Shown: in pieces, positions 52,618-62,131 of the stretch
Layout: each line of letters opens with the position of its first letter
Numbering within the stretch: position 1 is the first letter of the stretch
NCBI GenBank assembly: GCA_041392785.1
Contig: JAWKLK010000011.1
Span: 124,001 to 188,000 of the forward strand
Direction: 5' to 3'
Length of the DNA stretch: 64,000 nucleotides
From: OLB9 sp041392785
Lineage (GTDB): Bacteria > Bacteroidota > Bacteroidia > Chitinophagales > Saprospiraceae
The notes under the pieces: generated by a model
Seen by the model: only the letters and a program-made list of their open reading frames with translations
Databases searched by the model: none
What the model was told of the DNA's origin: nothing
Position numbers and translations under genes: made by a program

Positions 52618-55029
52618 TTACCTTTTTGCGAATGCATTAAATGTATAACGCAATTCTACACCTGCCAAAAACTGTGCTGGTGGAGATGCTACAAATTCGT
52701 ATTGTCCATCTCCTACAATATTAGACATATATACACCAGCTGCAAAGCTCTTAGAGAAATTGTAACCTGCATTCACATCCATAAAAAATCCACCAAGAGG
52801 TCCAGCATTATACCCAGTACCTACTCTCTGTCCTTCTACAACAGGAGTACCTCCTATGATGATTTCAGTATTAGTAGCGGCAGCCACATTTTTGCCTGAG
52901 AAGAAGTCATAATTTTGAGTATATCTAGCTAAGATAGAACCATAAAGTGTTTTTGATTGGTAATTTAATGATACATTCATTTTGTGCGTTGGAGTATTGA
53001 GTGATAAGTCCGAAACAGTTACTTTACCATCCTTATTTCCATCATTTTTATCATCATTTTCATCAAGACTATAATCAAAATATGAGTAATTAATCCTTGT
53101 GCTCCAATTGTTTGTAAAATAATAATTAATACCAAAATCAGCACCATACGTATTTACACTACCAAAGTTTTTGTATGTAAGAATAAACGCGCCTGATGCT
53201 GCGAAGTCTGTAATAGGACGATCGCCAATTTTGGTAACTGTAGTGCCTGCTGGTGATGCTATATTAATAAGTGGACTCAAGAAGTTTTCAGAGATATTGT
53301 AATAAGCATTTATATCGAAAAATAATTTTTCAGATACTGCACCTTTATATCCTGCTTCAAAGGTATTGATTGTTTCCACATCCAGAGGTGCAACAGTACT
53401 ACCGTCAGACAATGTAAATCCTTCCCCATTTCCTAAAATAAGACCTCCAAAAAGATTAGCTTTCAAGTTTAGAATTGTAGGGGCAACAATACCTTTGCCA
53501 TAAGTCAATCTCCAAGTACCATTCCCCTTCGTGTACGTCAAACCAGCTTTTGGTATAAAATTAAATCCATAAAGATCATGATTGTCCGCTCTGGCAGCTA
53601 CAATAGCTTTCAGACTTTTAGTTAATGGTTTCTCAATTTGTGTATAAAAACCTAATTGATTTATCTTTACTGCTCCAAATTTATCTTGCAAATAAGTACC
53701 TTTAGAGTCTGCATTATCAGCTTGATATTGTGCACCCAAGATTACTTTGAAACCACCAAATTCATTATTATATTGAGCTTCTGCGTTGGTACGATTGGAT
53801 TTATCTATAAATAATGGTGGTCTTGCTCCTCCAAAAGAACTGACCTTGGCTTCTTGCTCTGTCTGACCTGCTGCCAAAAATCCATAGTAGTTTGTAGTTC
53901 GTTGATTTATCGCAAAAGTACTATCTGTACTACTCAATGTATGATATACTTGTGCAAAAAATCTAGGAGAGGTATATTTAGCATGTATGTATTGGATACC
54001 CCAATCCTTGATCTGATTTCTACCAGCATTTGTCACAGACAACATATTTGTATTGCTCATACCGTAGGCCAATTTTATATCAGAATTCCTTGTTGGCGAA
54101 TAATATAGAGAAGCTTCTCCTCTTAGTGCATTGAAGTTATAATCTGGATCCAATTCTTTATATCCTTTTCCTGAAATATACACTGAGTCCGTCCACGATA
54201 CGTCTTTCCCTTTTGCATATTCGCCTGTAATCTTAAATGCAAACTTGTCATTGATCACTTGTGCGTGTCTCAATCTAACACTTAAGGCAGAAAAGTTACC
54301 AGCAGTCAATGCAACAGTAGTACCTTGATGTGCTCTTGGGTCTTTGGTAATCGTCTGTATCAATCCATTATGGGCATTCGGACCATAAAGTGCAGATGAT
54401 GGCCCTAGTACTACTTCCACTCTTTCAACATCTTCTTTCACAAGAGGACTAAGTGGCCCAAAAGGCAATCCAGTTGCAATAAGATTTGATATTCTGCTAT
54501 CATCCATTTGGAGCATTTTAGGATTAAATGCACTATTGAAACCGCGAATATTGAATCCAGTAACAAAAGCTCCAACTCTAAAATAGTCAATACCTTTTTG
54601 GCGTGCCATTAATTCACCAGAATTACCTGCATATTGAAGTATCTCTTTTGATCCGATAACTGAAATTGTCGCAGGAGATTCGGTAAGTTTTTCTCTTCTT
54701 CGACTTGCGGATACGACAATATCTTCAGTAATAACGACACCTTCATCCATTGTAATTGTTCCCAAATCTACCATTTCAGTAACTTCTACTTCTTTGTTTT
54801 GTGTCGTGTATCCTACATAAGAAAAAGTAACATTGTATATTCCTGGTTTCAGATTATTTATCTCAAATTGACCATAAATATCTGATACAGTACCTGCCGA
54901 CCCAGCTAAAATAGTAACTCCTGTCAAGGAATTCCCTTCATTGTCTACAATTCTACCCATGATGCCTTGACCAAAAGTGAAAGAACCATAGAGTACTAAG
55001 ATTAAAAAATAAAGTAATTTTGAATACAT
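52618..55029 (-). CDS. TonB-dependent outer-membrane receptor of the acyl regulon
   Basis: About 803 residues from ATG 55029 (MYSKLLYFLILVLYGSFTFGQ, a signal peptide); the longer frame would overlap tetR. It has a carboxypeptidase-like domain (about 22-110), a plug (about 125-240, IRGFNSAFNPKMLQMDDSR with VEVVLGPSSALYGPNA) and a barrel ending ELRYTFNAFAKR. It should import the substrate of the regulon across the outer membrane. No SusD partner is adjacent, so a small ligand, not a polysaccharide, is more likely. Confidence 0.88.
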   Translation of the reverse strand: MYSKLLYFLILVLYGSFTFGQGIMGRIVDNEGNSLTGVTILAGSAGTVSDIYGQFEINNLKPGIYNVTFSYVGYTTQNKEVEVTEMVDLGTITMDEGVVITEDIVVSASRRREKLTESPATISVIGSKEILQYAGNSGELMARQKGIDYFRVGAFVTGFNIRGFNSAFNPKMLQMDDSRISNLIATGLPFGPLSPLVKEDVERVEVVLGPSSALYGPNAHNGLIQTITKDPRAHQGTTVALTAGNFSALSVRLRHAQVINDKFAFKITGEYAKGKDVSWTDSVYISGKGYKELDPDYNFNALRGEASLYYSPTRNSDIKLAYGMSNTNMLSVTNAGRNQIKDWGIQYIHAKYTSPRFFAQVYHTLSSTDSTFAINQRTTNYYGFLAAGQTEQEAKVSSFGGARPPLFIDKSNRTNAEAQYNNEFGGFKVILGAQYQADNADSKGTYLQDKFGAVKINQLGFYTQIEKPLTKSLKAIVAARADNHDLYGFNFIPKAGLTYTKGNGTWRLTYGKGIVAPTILNLKANLFGGLILGNGEGFTLSDGSTVAPLDVETINTFEAGYKGAVSEKLFFDINAYYNISENFLSPLINIASPAGTTVTKIGDRPITDFAASGAFILTYKNFGSVNTYGADFGINYYFTNNWSTRINYSYFDYSLDENDDKNDGNKDGKVTVSDLSLNTPTHKMNVSLNYQSKTLYGSILARYTQNYDFFSGKNVAAATNTEIIIGGTPVVEGQRVGTGYNAGPLGGFFMDVNAGYNFSKSFAAGVYMSNIVGDGQYEFVASPPAQFLAGVELRYTFNAFAKR

Positions 55030-55054
55030 CTGATTTGATTTAAATGTTATTAAA

Positions 55055-55636
55055 TTAGTTAATAATAAATTGATTTTTGAATAATACGATACTCTTTTCA
55101 AGTTGAAGTGTATTACCAGTATACAAGAAACTGGAAAAAACACCAATTCTAAAAAGTTCAAATTTAAGGGATACTTCATCTGGTTTTGGGTGGCCAGACA
55201 ACTTATAAATCTCATATATAATCCGCCTTATTTTTCGGGTACTCTGAGTTACTAAAGGCTCAATAAGTGCCTTGGTGTCCGGTTGGTAAATAATAGCCAT
55301 GTATAATTCCCAATCAGACTTGTTCTGTAACAGAGATTCTTTAAATCGATCAATGATTTGACCGAGCTTTTTGTCAGCTGCCACGTCTTCTTCAACTTCA
55401 AAAATAGCATCCATTTTATTGAGCAAAGAAATGATGACTTCTTTTAATAGGTTGTCTTTTGTTTCATAGTGGTAAAAAATTAAACCACTTGAAATCCCTA
55501 TTTCTTTGGCAATAGAAAGCACTGAAGTCTTGTGGTAGCCTTTTGAAGCAAATAATTCCATAGATGTGTGAAGGATTAAATCCTTGGATGCATCTTTTAG
55601 CGATTGTGCTTGTATCGTGGATGAATTTCTATTCAT
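55055..55636 (-). CDS. TetR/AcrR-family repressor
   Basis: A 193-residue regulator. The N-terminal helix-turn-helix has ILHTSMELFASKGYHKTSVLSIAKEIG at about 21-47 (two consecutive helices) and GLIFYHYETKDNLL. The C-terminal ligand-binding part is helical and fits regulators of fatty-acid genes. It lies between the two arms of the regulon and 25 bp upstream of the receptor gene. The 16-bp palindrome 13 bp before its start codon is its likely operator. Confidence 0.9.
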   Translation of the reverse strand: MNRNSSTIQAQSLKDASKDLILHTSMELFASKGYHKTSVLSIAKEIGISSGLIFYHYETKDNLLKEVIISLLNKMDAIFEVEEDVAADKKLGQIIDRFKESLLQNKSDWELYMAIIYQPDTKALIEPLVTQSTRKIRRIIYEIYKLSGHPKPDEVSLKFELFRIGVFSSFLYTGNTLQLEKSIVLFKNQFIIN

Positions 55637-55648
55637 TAACTACACTGA

Positions 55649-55664
55649 CTGACTAATTAGTCAG
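55649..55664. promoter_or_regulatory. Perfect 16-bp palindrome, likely TetR operator
   Basis: CTGACTAATTAGTCAG is a perfect palindrome in the divergent region between tetR and the symporter gene. A further TGACTGACT overlaps its left side. Size, symmetry and position fit a TetR dimer site that could control both arms. Confidence 0.8.
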
Positions 55665-55799
55665 CAAAACTAATAAAAAAAAATCACCCACCAAATTTTT
55701 TTGCACAAAATTTTATAATCCGTGATTTTATATCAAAAAAGATATTTTATTAATTATTTATTATCTAAAATTGCGTCTTCTTAATAATATTATTTGAAT

Positions 55800-57293
55800 A
55801 TGAATCTTGCACAAATCACTTCAATTATCCTAATTCTCTATGCCTTTTTAATAATTTGGATAGTATATAAGAATTATACAAAAACTAAAGACATTAAGGA
55901 TTTTGCCGTTGGGTCAGGTTTTTCGCCACTGGTGGTGGGATTATCTTTGGCTGCATCTATGACCAGTGCTGCCACCTTTATTATTAACCCTGGTTTTGTT
56001 GCAATGTTTGGCTGGAGCGCCTTTCTGGCTATGTCTGTTGTCTTACCCATTGCATTATTTATTTCATTAATAGTCCTAAGTAAAAGTTTTAGGAAATATG
56101 GAAATAGTATAAACGCTTTGACATTAGCCCAATGGATGGGCAAAAGATACCACAGTAAAACTTTAAGCATGTTGATGGCAGTACTTTCATTATTGCTCTT
56201 GACATTTGTTGTGTTGATTTGTGTTGGATTGACAAAGGTTATAGCTGGAGCTTTGGGTGCAAATGAATTATATGTTTTGATTGTCATGATTCTATTTGTC
56301 TTTGGATATATGATGTTTGGCGGCGCTAATTCTATGGTTTACACCAATACGATTCAGGCCATTCTCATGTTTATTGTAGCAATCATTTTGTTAGGCTCAG
56401 GAATGCAATATTTTTCTGATGGATGGTCGGGATTTTGGTCACAGATCGAGCAAATAGATCCAAATCTTGTGACAAATTTCAACCCAAAAAGCCCTTTATT
56501 TAGAGATGCTTTTGAAGTTATTTTCTGCAATTTTGTGGTAGGTGTAGCCATAGTTTGCCAGCCACATATTATTACAAGATCACTTATGTTGAAAGATGAT
56601 ACTCAAATCAACAAATATCTATTTTACAGTATAGCTGTTCAGTTGGTTTTCTTTTTAGTATTATTTGCAGGCTTTTATGCTCGTATGTTTTTCCCTGACC
56701 TGACTTTAGACGGACAAACCCTAAAAATGGATGGAATTCTTCCCACCTACGTCGTTCAGAAATTTTCACCAGTTTTTGGAGTAATTGTAGTAATGGGGCT
56801 TATGTCTGCAGGACTTTCGACATTAGAAGGACTAATACAGTCACTATCCACTACCATTACCAATGATATTTTAGCACCTATCTTGCGGCTCCCAGAAAAT
56901 GCCTCATCCTTAAAAAACATAAATAGAATTACCATTGTTATACTTGCCATTTTATCAATTATTTTCAGTTATCAACAATTGATTAATCCAAATTTGAGTG
57001 TAGCCTTACTTGCACAAAATGGTGTATACGCATTCTTTTCGGCTGCTTTTGTACCCATACTTTTTGGTATTTTTTTAAAGAAAACACCAAAACAAGCCGC
57101 AATTGGTGCAGCAATTACCGCATTTGTAGTGCATTTTACTGTATATTACGGTGCTTTGACTCCTTATACGTCTGGGACAGTCAGAAATCCTGCTGTTGCA
57201 GCCACTTTAGCCATATTATCAGCTGTTTTAATTGGTGGCATACTTTATTTCTTATTTCCAAAAACTCAAAATCTGCATACTTCAAATGAATGA
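55800..57293 (+). CDS. Sodium:solute symporter (SSS family)
   Basis: A protein of about 497 residues with about 13 transmembrane helices, starting at ATG 55800 (a TTG lies two codons earlier). Family marks are GSGFSPLVVGLSLAASMTSAATF at about 38-60 (within the first helices, sodium site), FGYMMFGGANSMVYTNTIQA near 172, and GLMSAGLSTLEGLIQS near 330. It brings the substrate of the regulon across the inner membrane with Na+, most likely a carboxylate. It overlaps the next gene by 8 bp. Confidence 0.9.
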   Translation: MNLAQITSIILILYAFLIIWIVYKNYTKTKDIKDFAVGSGFSPLVVGLSLAASMTSAATFIINPGFVAMFGWSAFLAMSVVLPIALFISLIVLSKSFRKYGNSINALTLAQWMGKRYHSKTLSMLMAVLSLLLLTFVVLICVGLTKVIAGALGANELYVLIVMILFVFGYMMFGGANSMVYTNTIQAILMFIVAIILLGSGMQYFSDGWSGFWSQIEQIDPNLVTNFNPKSPLFRDAFEVIFCNFVVGVAIVCQPHIITRSLMLKDDTQINKYLFYSIAVQLVFFLVLFAGFYARMFFPDLTLDGQTLKMDGILPTYVVQKFSPVFGVIVVMGLMSAGLSTLEGLIQSLSTTITNDILAPILRLPENASSLKNINRITIVILAILSIIFSYQQLINPNLSVALLAQNGVYAFFSAAFVPILFGIFLKKTPKQAAIGAAITAFVVHFTVYYGALTPYTSGTVRNPAVAATLAILSAVLIGGILYFLFPKTQNLHTSNE

Positions 57294-58299
57294 ATTAAAT
57301 AAAAATACAAATAAACGCAATGCCACAATTATTGCGTCTGGTTCTTATGTGCCAGAAAATATTATCACGAACCGTTATTTTAATGAACTATTAGATGAAG
57401 ATGTGGATACATGGCTGAAAGATGTAGTACAAATCTATGAGCGGCGATGGTGTTCTGAAAATGAAAGTACGGCAGATCTGGTTGAAAATGCTTGTCTCAT
57501 TGCACTCAAGCATGCAAATTTAAAGCCTGAAGACATAAATTTGTTGATCGTAGCAACGGACACACCAGAGTATATTTCCCCTTCAACTGCATCAGTGGTA
57601 CAAGACAGATTGAAGCTCATCAATGCTGGCACATTTGATATCAATACGGCTTGTGCAGGCTTTGTTACGGCCTTGGATACTGCAACAAAATTTATTCAAT
57701 CTGACGACCAATATAATTATGCCTTAGTAGTAGGTGCATATGCAATGAGCAAGTACCTCAATAAACTTGACAAAAAAACGGTCACGCTTTTTGCCGATGG
57801 TGCAGGTGCTGTTGTAGTCGGAGCGACATCAGAAGACAAAGGTCATATTAAAAGCAAATTGGCAACCAAGGGTGAATATAATGGTAGTATGGGTATATAT
57901 GCTGGTGGCAGCCATATGACCGTAACAGAAAAAGCAATTCAAAACCACGACCATCAGTTAAAATTTGTACAGAAAATCCCAACACATATTAATCCTGAAG
58001 TATGGAGCAAAATGATCCTTGAGATATGTCAAAAAGGTGGTATATCTGTCCATGACATCGATCATTTTTTCTTTACACAAATCAATATTAACTCTATTTT
58101 CCAAACTGTGGATATCCTAGGTGTGGATAAGAAAAAAGCGGCAACGATTATGCATTATTATGGATATACTGGTTCGGCATGCATTCCGATGGCATTTGAC
58201 GATTGGATGCAAAAAGGAATAGTAAAAGCCGGTGATATCGTCTGTTTTATGGGCTCAGGAGGTGGTTTGGCTTTTAGTGCGTCTTTGTATAAAATGTAA
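57286..58299 (+). CDS. KAS III (FabH)-like protein lacking catalytic His and Asn
   Basis: About 337 residues from ATG 57286 (MNELNKNT). It follows FabH along its length: ATIIASGSYVPENIITN, the Cys in NTACAGF (residue 123) and GSGGGLAFSASLYKM at the end. Two of the three FabH active-site residues are changed: the His of HQAN is Thr 264 (FTQIN), and the Asn of GNT is Tyr 294 (GYTGSA). Decarboxylative condensation is therefore unlikely. Acyl transfer or thioester hydrolysis on the remaining Cys is possible. It is coupled to the symporter and lies 14 bp before a CoA ligase. Confidence 0.85.
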   Translation: MNELNKNTNKRNATIIASGSYVPENIITNRYFNELLDEDVDTWLKDVVQIYERRWCSENESTADLVENACLIALKHANLKPEDINLLIVATDTPEYISPSTASVVQDRLKLINAGTFDINTACAGFVTALDTATKFIQSDDQYNYALVVGAYAMSKYLNKLDKKTVTLFADGAGAVVVGATSEDKGHIKSKLATKGEYNGSMGIYAGGSHMTVTEKAIQNHDHQLKFVQKIPTHINPEVWSKMILEICQKGGISVHDIDHFFFTQININSIFQTVDILGVDKKKAATIMHYYGYTGSACIPMAFDDWMQKGIVKAGDIVCFMGSGGGLAFSASLYKM

Positions 58300-58313
58300 A
58301 ATCATCAAGTAAA

Positions 58314-59789
58314 ATGAAGCTGTGGCAACAAGATTGGATAACAAGATGGGCGCTATATAGTCCTGATAAATGCGCCATTAAAGAGCATGAAACCAGCCTG
58401 GAAATTTCCTACAAATCATTAAACTGTAAGGCCAATGGAATAGCACAATCTCTCATTTCAACATTTAACGTACAGAAAGGAGACAGAGTAGCTGTTTTGG
58501 CAGAATATAGCATCGATTATATTGCATTATTTTCTGCTGCACAAAAACTAGGATTCGCCATAGTACCGATGAATTATCGTCTTGCCTTACCTGAAATTTC
58601 AGAAATTATTGAAGATTCAACGCCAAGACTTATTCTAGTAGAAAGCAAGTATGCTAATTTAGTGCATGAAAAATTTTATCCAATCAAAGTAGATATAGAT
58701 TGGCTAAACAAAATAGATGATGCTGATGAGTCTCCGTCAAGTGAAATAGATGAAGATGATTCTTTGTTTATCATATATACCTCAGGTACTACAGGTAAGC
58801 CTAAGGGTGTAAAATACACCCATAAAATGGCCTTTTGGAATAGTATAAATACATCTATATCATTAAAATTGACATCAGAAAGTCGCACCATCAATGTCAT
58901 GCCACCATTTCATACTGGTGGCTGGAATGTATTATTGCTACCATTTCTCCATCATGGTGCTTTTACATATTTATGTAAAAAATTTGAACCAGACCAAGTC
59001 CTCATGCAATTAGCTTTACAAAATTGCAATATCTTCATGGGTGTACCTACCATGTTAGCGATGATGGCACATCAACCAGAATTTCAGAATACTGATTTAT
59101 CTAATTTAGATTATATAATTGTTGGTGGTGAGTCCATGCCCATTCCGCTTATAGAAACCTATGCAAAAAAAAATGTAGCGATTCGTCAAGGCTATGGAAT
59201 GACAGAAGTTGGGCCAAATCTCACATCTCTTCATCAAGATGATGCTATCCGAAAGAAAGGCAGCATAGGTAGACCAAATTTCTATGTCCGACATCGGATT
59301 ATCAATGAACAAGGTCAAGATTGCAAGGCAAATGAAGAAGGAGAATTATGGTTATCAGGACCAATGGTGACACCAGGCTACTGGAATAACGTACTAGCTA
59401 CCAAAGACGCGTATTCCGAAGATGGTCAATGGTTTAAAACAGGTGATATCGTCATTGAAGATGAAGATAAATATATTTACATCGTGGACAGATTGAAAAA
59501 TATGTACATCAGCGGTGGTGAAAATGTATATCCAGCCGAGATAGAGCGTACTCTCAGAAAATCAACAGCTATCACAGATTGTGCTGTCATAGGCGTCAAG
59601 GATGAAAAATGGGGAGAAGTAGGTAAGGCATTTATTGTGTTGCAGCATCTTATTTCAGAAGAAGAGATAAAGCAATTTTGCAAACAAAATCTTGCAAAAT
59701 TTAAAGTGCCGAAGTATTTTTCTTTTATTGATGAATTACCTAAAACAGCCAGTGGCAAAATAGATAGAAAAGCACTAAAACTTTTATAA
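58314..59789 (+). CDS. AMP-forming acyl-CoA ligase (second of the regulon)
   Basis: A 491-residue ANL enzyme with FIIYTSGTTGKPKGVKYTH at about 156-174, IRQGYGMTEVGPN near 295, QWFKTGDIVIEDEDKYIYIV and the hinge KNMYISGGENVYPAEIER at about 395-412. The catalytic Lys lies in PKTASGKIDRKAL. It differs clearly from the ligase at 50997, so the two may activate different acids, such as the imported acid and a breakdown product. It follows the KAS III-like gene by 14 bp. Confidence 0.92.
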   Translation: MKLWQQDWITRWALYSPDKCAIKEHETSLEISYKSLNCKANGIAQSLISTFNVQKGDRVAVLAEYSIDYIALFSAAQKLGFAIVPMNYRLALPEISEIIEDSTPRLILVESKYANLVHEKFYPIKVDIDWLNKIDDADESPSSEIDEDDSLFIIYTSGTTGKPKGVKYTHKMAFWNSINTSISLKLTSESRTINVMPPFHTGGWNVLLLPFLHHGAFTYLCKKFEPDQVLMQLALQNCNIFMGVPTMLAMMAHQPEFQNTDLSNLDYIIVGGESMPIPLIETYAKKNVAIRQGYGMTEVGPNLTSLHQDDAIRKKGSIGRPNFYVRHRIINEQGQDCKANEEGELWLSGPMVTPGYWNNVLATKDAYSEDGQWFKTGDIVIEDEDKYIYIVDRLKNMYISGGENVYPAEIERTLRKSTAITDCAVIGVKDEKWGEVGKAFIVLQHLISEEEIKQFCKQNLAKFKVPKYFSFIDELPKTASGKIDRKALKLL

Positions 59790-59823
59790 ATTATTAATTT
59801 TTTAATCATCAAAATCAATTTAA

Positions 59824-60447
59824 ATGAAATCATTAAAATTTTTTGGACTTATGATGCTTTTGGCATCTTTTCTCTTGGTAAGCTGTAGCGATGACGACGA
59901 CAAAGGTACTTGCTCAGACGGAATCAAGAATCAGGATGAAACCGAAATCGATTGTGGTGGTACATGCACAGCTTGTGCTACTTGTACCGATGGCATTCAG
60001 AATGGTACCGAAACAGGTATAGATTGTGGTGGCACATGTACCGCTTGTTTAGTTGGAGTTCAAGGCAAATGGAAATCTTATCCAGTGGCTCCGATTTTAG
60101 CTAGTTTTGCCGATTCTATCATCGCAGTGTTCAATACCAACAATACCTACAGTGTAGATCAATGGAGCAAAGGAGCTAAAGTGGTTTTAACTGGTACTTA
60201 TGCGCAAACTAAATCTAGTGTAGGTAATATTTATACCATAGTTTTAAACCAATCTGCGCCAACAGCTTTAACAGCAGAAGGCATTTTTGAAGTTGCTGCT
60301 GATAATAATAGCATGCAATATGAAATAGTACAAACTTCACCAAACCTTGCGGGTGTTACTCCACCAACACCTTCAGGTGGATTTGGAAGCACATCAGGTG
60401 GTGCATTTGGCGTTATCAATATTCAGAATTACGTGCGAGTAAATTAA
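59824..60447 (+). CDS. Lipoprotein with two Cys-rich repeats
   Basis: A 207-residue protein with a lipobox (LVSCSDDDD at about 18-26). Two repeats of about 22 residues follow: CSDGIKNQDETEIDCGGTC and CTDGIQNGTETGIDCGGTC, each closed by a further TAC, with paired Cys that probably form disulfides. The remaining beta-rich domain (about 82-205) resembles lipocalin-like DUF domains (GKWKSYPV). The gene order suggests a surface lipoprotein helping the regulon's transport step. A terminator follows. Confidence 0.75.
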   Translation: MKSLKFFGLMMLLASFLLVSCSDDDDKGTCSDGIKNQDETEIDCGGTCTACATCTDGIQNGTETGIDCGGTCTACLVGVQGKWKSYPVAPILASFADSIIAVFNTNNTYSVDQWSKGAKVVLTGTYAQTKSSVGNIYTIVLNQSAPTALTAEGIFEVAADNNSMQYEIVQTSPNLAGVTPPTPSGGFGSTSGGAFGVINIQNYVRVN

Positions 60448-60455
60448 TACTTCTT

Positions 60456-60503
60456 TAAAAAAGGTGAAGAGATAGTGGTTGTCACATGTCTCTTCTCTTT
60501 TTT
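60456..60503 (+). terminator. Terminator after the Cys-repeat lipoprotein gene
   Basis: GAAGAGA (60466-60472) pairs with TCTCTTC (60489-60495); A-rich and T-rich flanks extend the stem, and T residues follow. It lies 8 bp past the stop codon and separates the next two genes into a possible second transcript. Confidence 0.65.
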
Positions 60504-60531
60504 ATATAACTCATTTTAAAATATTCTACTT

Positions 60532-62106
60532 ATGTCCAGACAAATACTCATTTTCCTAATGTCATTTTTTGTAGGCACCATCTTTGCGCAAGAGTCAGGC
60601 AATGAAGGTTTTAGAGGATTCGACAAGGTTTTACCCACTAAGTCAAACAAACAATTACAAGCCTATGTGTATTTTTATCAACAAAATGTGGCCATGAATA
60701 TGGCTCCAGAAAATGACTTTTTAAAAGGACAAATAGTAGGCAGGTTGTTTGGAGCCAATACTACCACTACATCCAAAGATTTCAAAGCTTTTTATGCAGA
60801 ACAGAGGGCAATTCCTTTCTTTGTTTATTCACCTAGTATCTTTGATGGAAAGGCCACCTTACGTGCCTCTTTTGAGATAGATTGGACTTGGGGAGACGTG
60901 GCATATGGCGTAGGTGGCAATTCAGGGTCTGCTATTTCTGCTGATCAAGTCAATATCCAAACCCAAAATTTGGAAATAGAGTTTGTCCCAGCTAAAAAAT
61001 GGACAGTGAATCTTGGACTTCAGCGGATGTTTGATACACCCCACGATATATATAGAACCTTTTTTGACAAATTTACCACCACGGGATATCGGCTTGCATT
61101 TTTTGGAACAGATGGTGTGGGAGTCAGCGTACGTAGACAATCAGATAATAAAAAATTAAAACTTGGATTTTACAAGTTGTATGAAAACAATGTAGAACTG
61201 AATGATGATGTTTCTATGTTTGAGTTAAATCAACAATTTACTGTATCCCCTACTTGGAATATAGGTGCATCGATATACTATATTAAAGATAATTCATCAG
61301 GTAAAGGAGGAGTAAGTATTCTCGGTCAAGGATATGGCAGTTTATTGACTAATTATAATGGTGCTTTCAGATTTCCCATTGGAGCCAATCCTTATCAGTC
61401 TGATGTCATTTGGTTAGGAACCTATTTTTCAAAAAATGAAGATATGATGATGGGTCGATGGTTTATGTCTGGATTTTTCAATTACAACATTGGATCTATA
61501 CGCCAACAAACTCCTGCGAGTGAAACGTATGAAAAGACGGTTTCCATTGGTGGGTTTTCCGCAAATTTGCGTACAGGATATAGGTATGGACAAACCACAG
61601 GTGATGCAATTATTGCAGATTTGTTATACACCAGCGGTGATAAGAATGGCCTTACAGATAAAAAATATAGCGGCGTCATGACCTCAAACACATGGGGAAG
61701 TCCTGGCGCAATTTTCATTGGTCATGGTGGATACCTTTTGTTTCCACATGGCAATGTAGTCAATAGATTTGTAGCAGCGGTCACCGATATATCAAATATG
61801 GGATATGGTGTAGCAGGCGGTACTTTAAACTTATCAAGAGATCTCATCCCAAATAAATTGCATTCAAAGATTGGTGGTGCTGCAGGGTTTTCCACAGTTG
61901 CCCCAGTAGGTGGTGGCAAATTTATGGGTTGGGAGGCTAATGCAAAGTTGGGTTATGACCTTGGGGCCTTCATGACGGTAGAAGCACATGCTGCTTATAT
62001 GGGTTTGGGAGATTTTTATGACAGCACATTGACCAACGGTAACGTCACCCAGCGACCTATCAATCCATGGTTAGGTTTCATGTGTATTAAATGGTTGATA
62101 TTTTAG
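60532..62106 (+). CDS. Outer-membrane porin-like beta-barrel protein
   Basis: A 524-residue protein with a signal peptide (about 1-19, FFVGTIFAQ). The body is amphipathic strands with Gly and aromatic residues (ATLRASFEIDWTWGDVAYGV, then WTVNLGLQRMFDTPHDIY, then GYRLAFFGTDGVGVSVRR), as in alginate-export-type or phosphate-porin-like channels. It ends in aromatic WLIF. I cannot name the family with certainty. In the regulon it would serve as a diffusion channel or as a barrel for substrate passage. Confidence 0.7.
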   Translation: MSRQILIFLMSFFVGTIFAQESGNEGFRGFDKVLPTKSNKQLQAYVYFYQQNVAMNMAPENDFLKGQIVGRLFGANTTTTSKDFKAFYAEQRAIPFFVYSPSIFDGKATLRASFEIDWTWGDVAYGVGGNSGSAISADQVNIQTQNLEIEFVPAKKWTVNLGLQRMFDTPHDIYRTFFDKFTTTGYRLAFFGTDGVGVSVRRQSDNKKLKLGFYKLYENNVELNDDVSMFELNQQFTVSPTWNIGASIYYIKDNSSGKGGVSILGQGYGSLLTNYNGAFRFPIGANPYQSDVIWLGTYFSKNEDMMMGRWFMSGFFNYNIGSIRQQTPASETYEKTVSIGGFSANLRTGYRYGQTTGDAIIADLLYTSGDKNGLTDKKYSGVMTSNTWGSPGAIFIGHGGYLLFPHGNVVNRFVAAVTDISNMGYGVAGGTLNLSRDLIPNKLHSKIGGAAGFSTVAPVGGGKFMGWEANAKLGYDLGAFMTVEAHAAYMGLGDFYDSTLTNGNVTQRPINPWLGFMCIKWLIF

Positions 62107-62131
62107 ATTATACATATTAATAATATATTAA

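Noticed and set aside
47029..59789. The regulon as an OleABCD long-chain olefin pathway
   Set aside because: The class of genes (thiolase fold, hydrolase, ligase, SDR) is similar, but the SDR is short and FabG-like, the KAS III-like protein lacks catalytic His and Asn, and transporters dominate the cluster.
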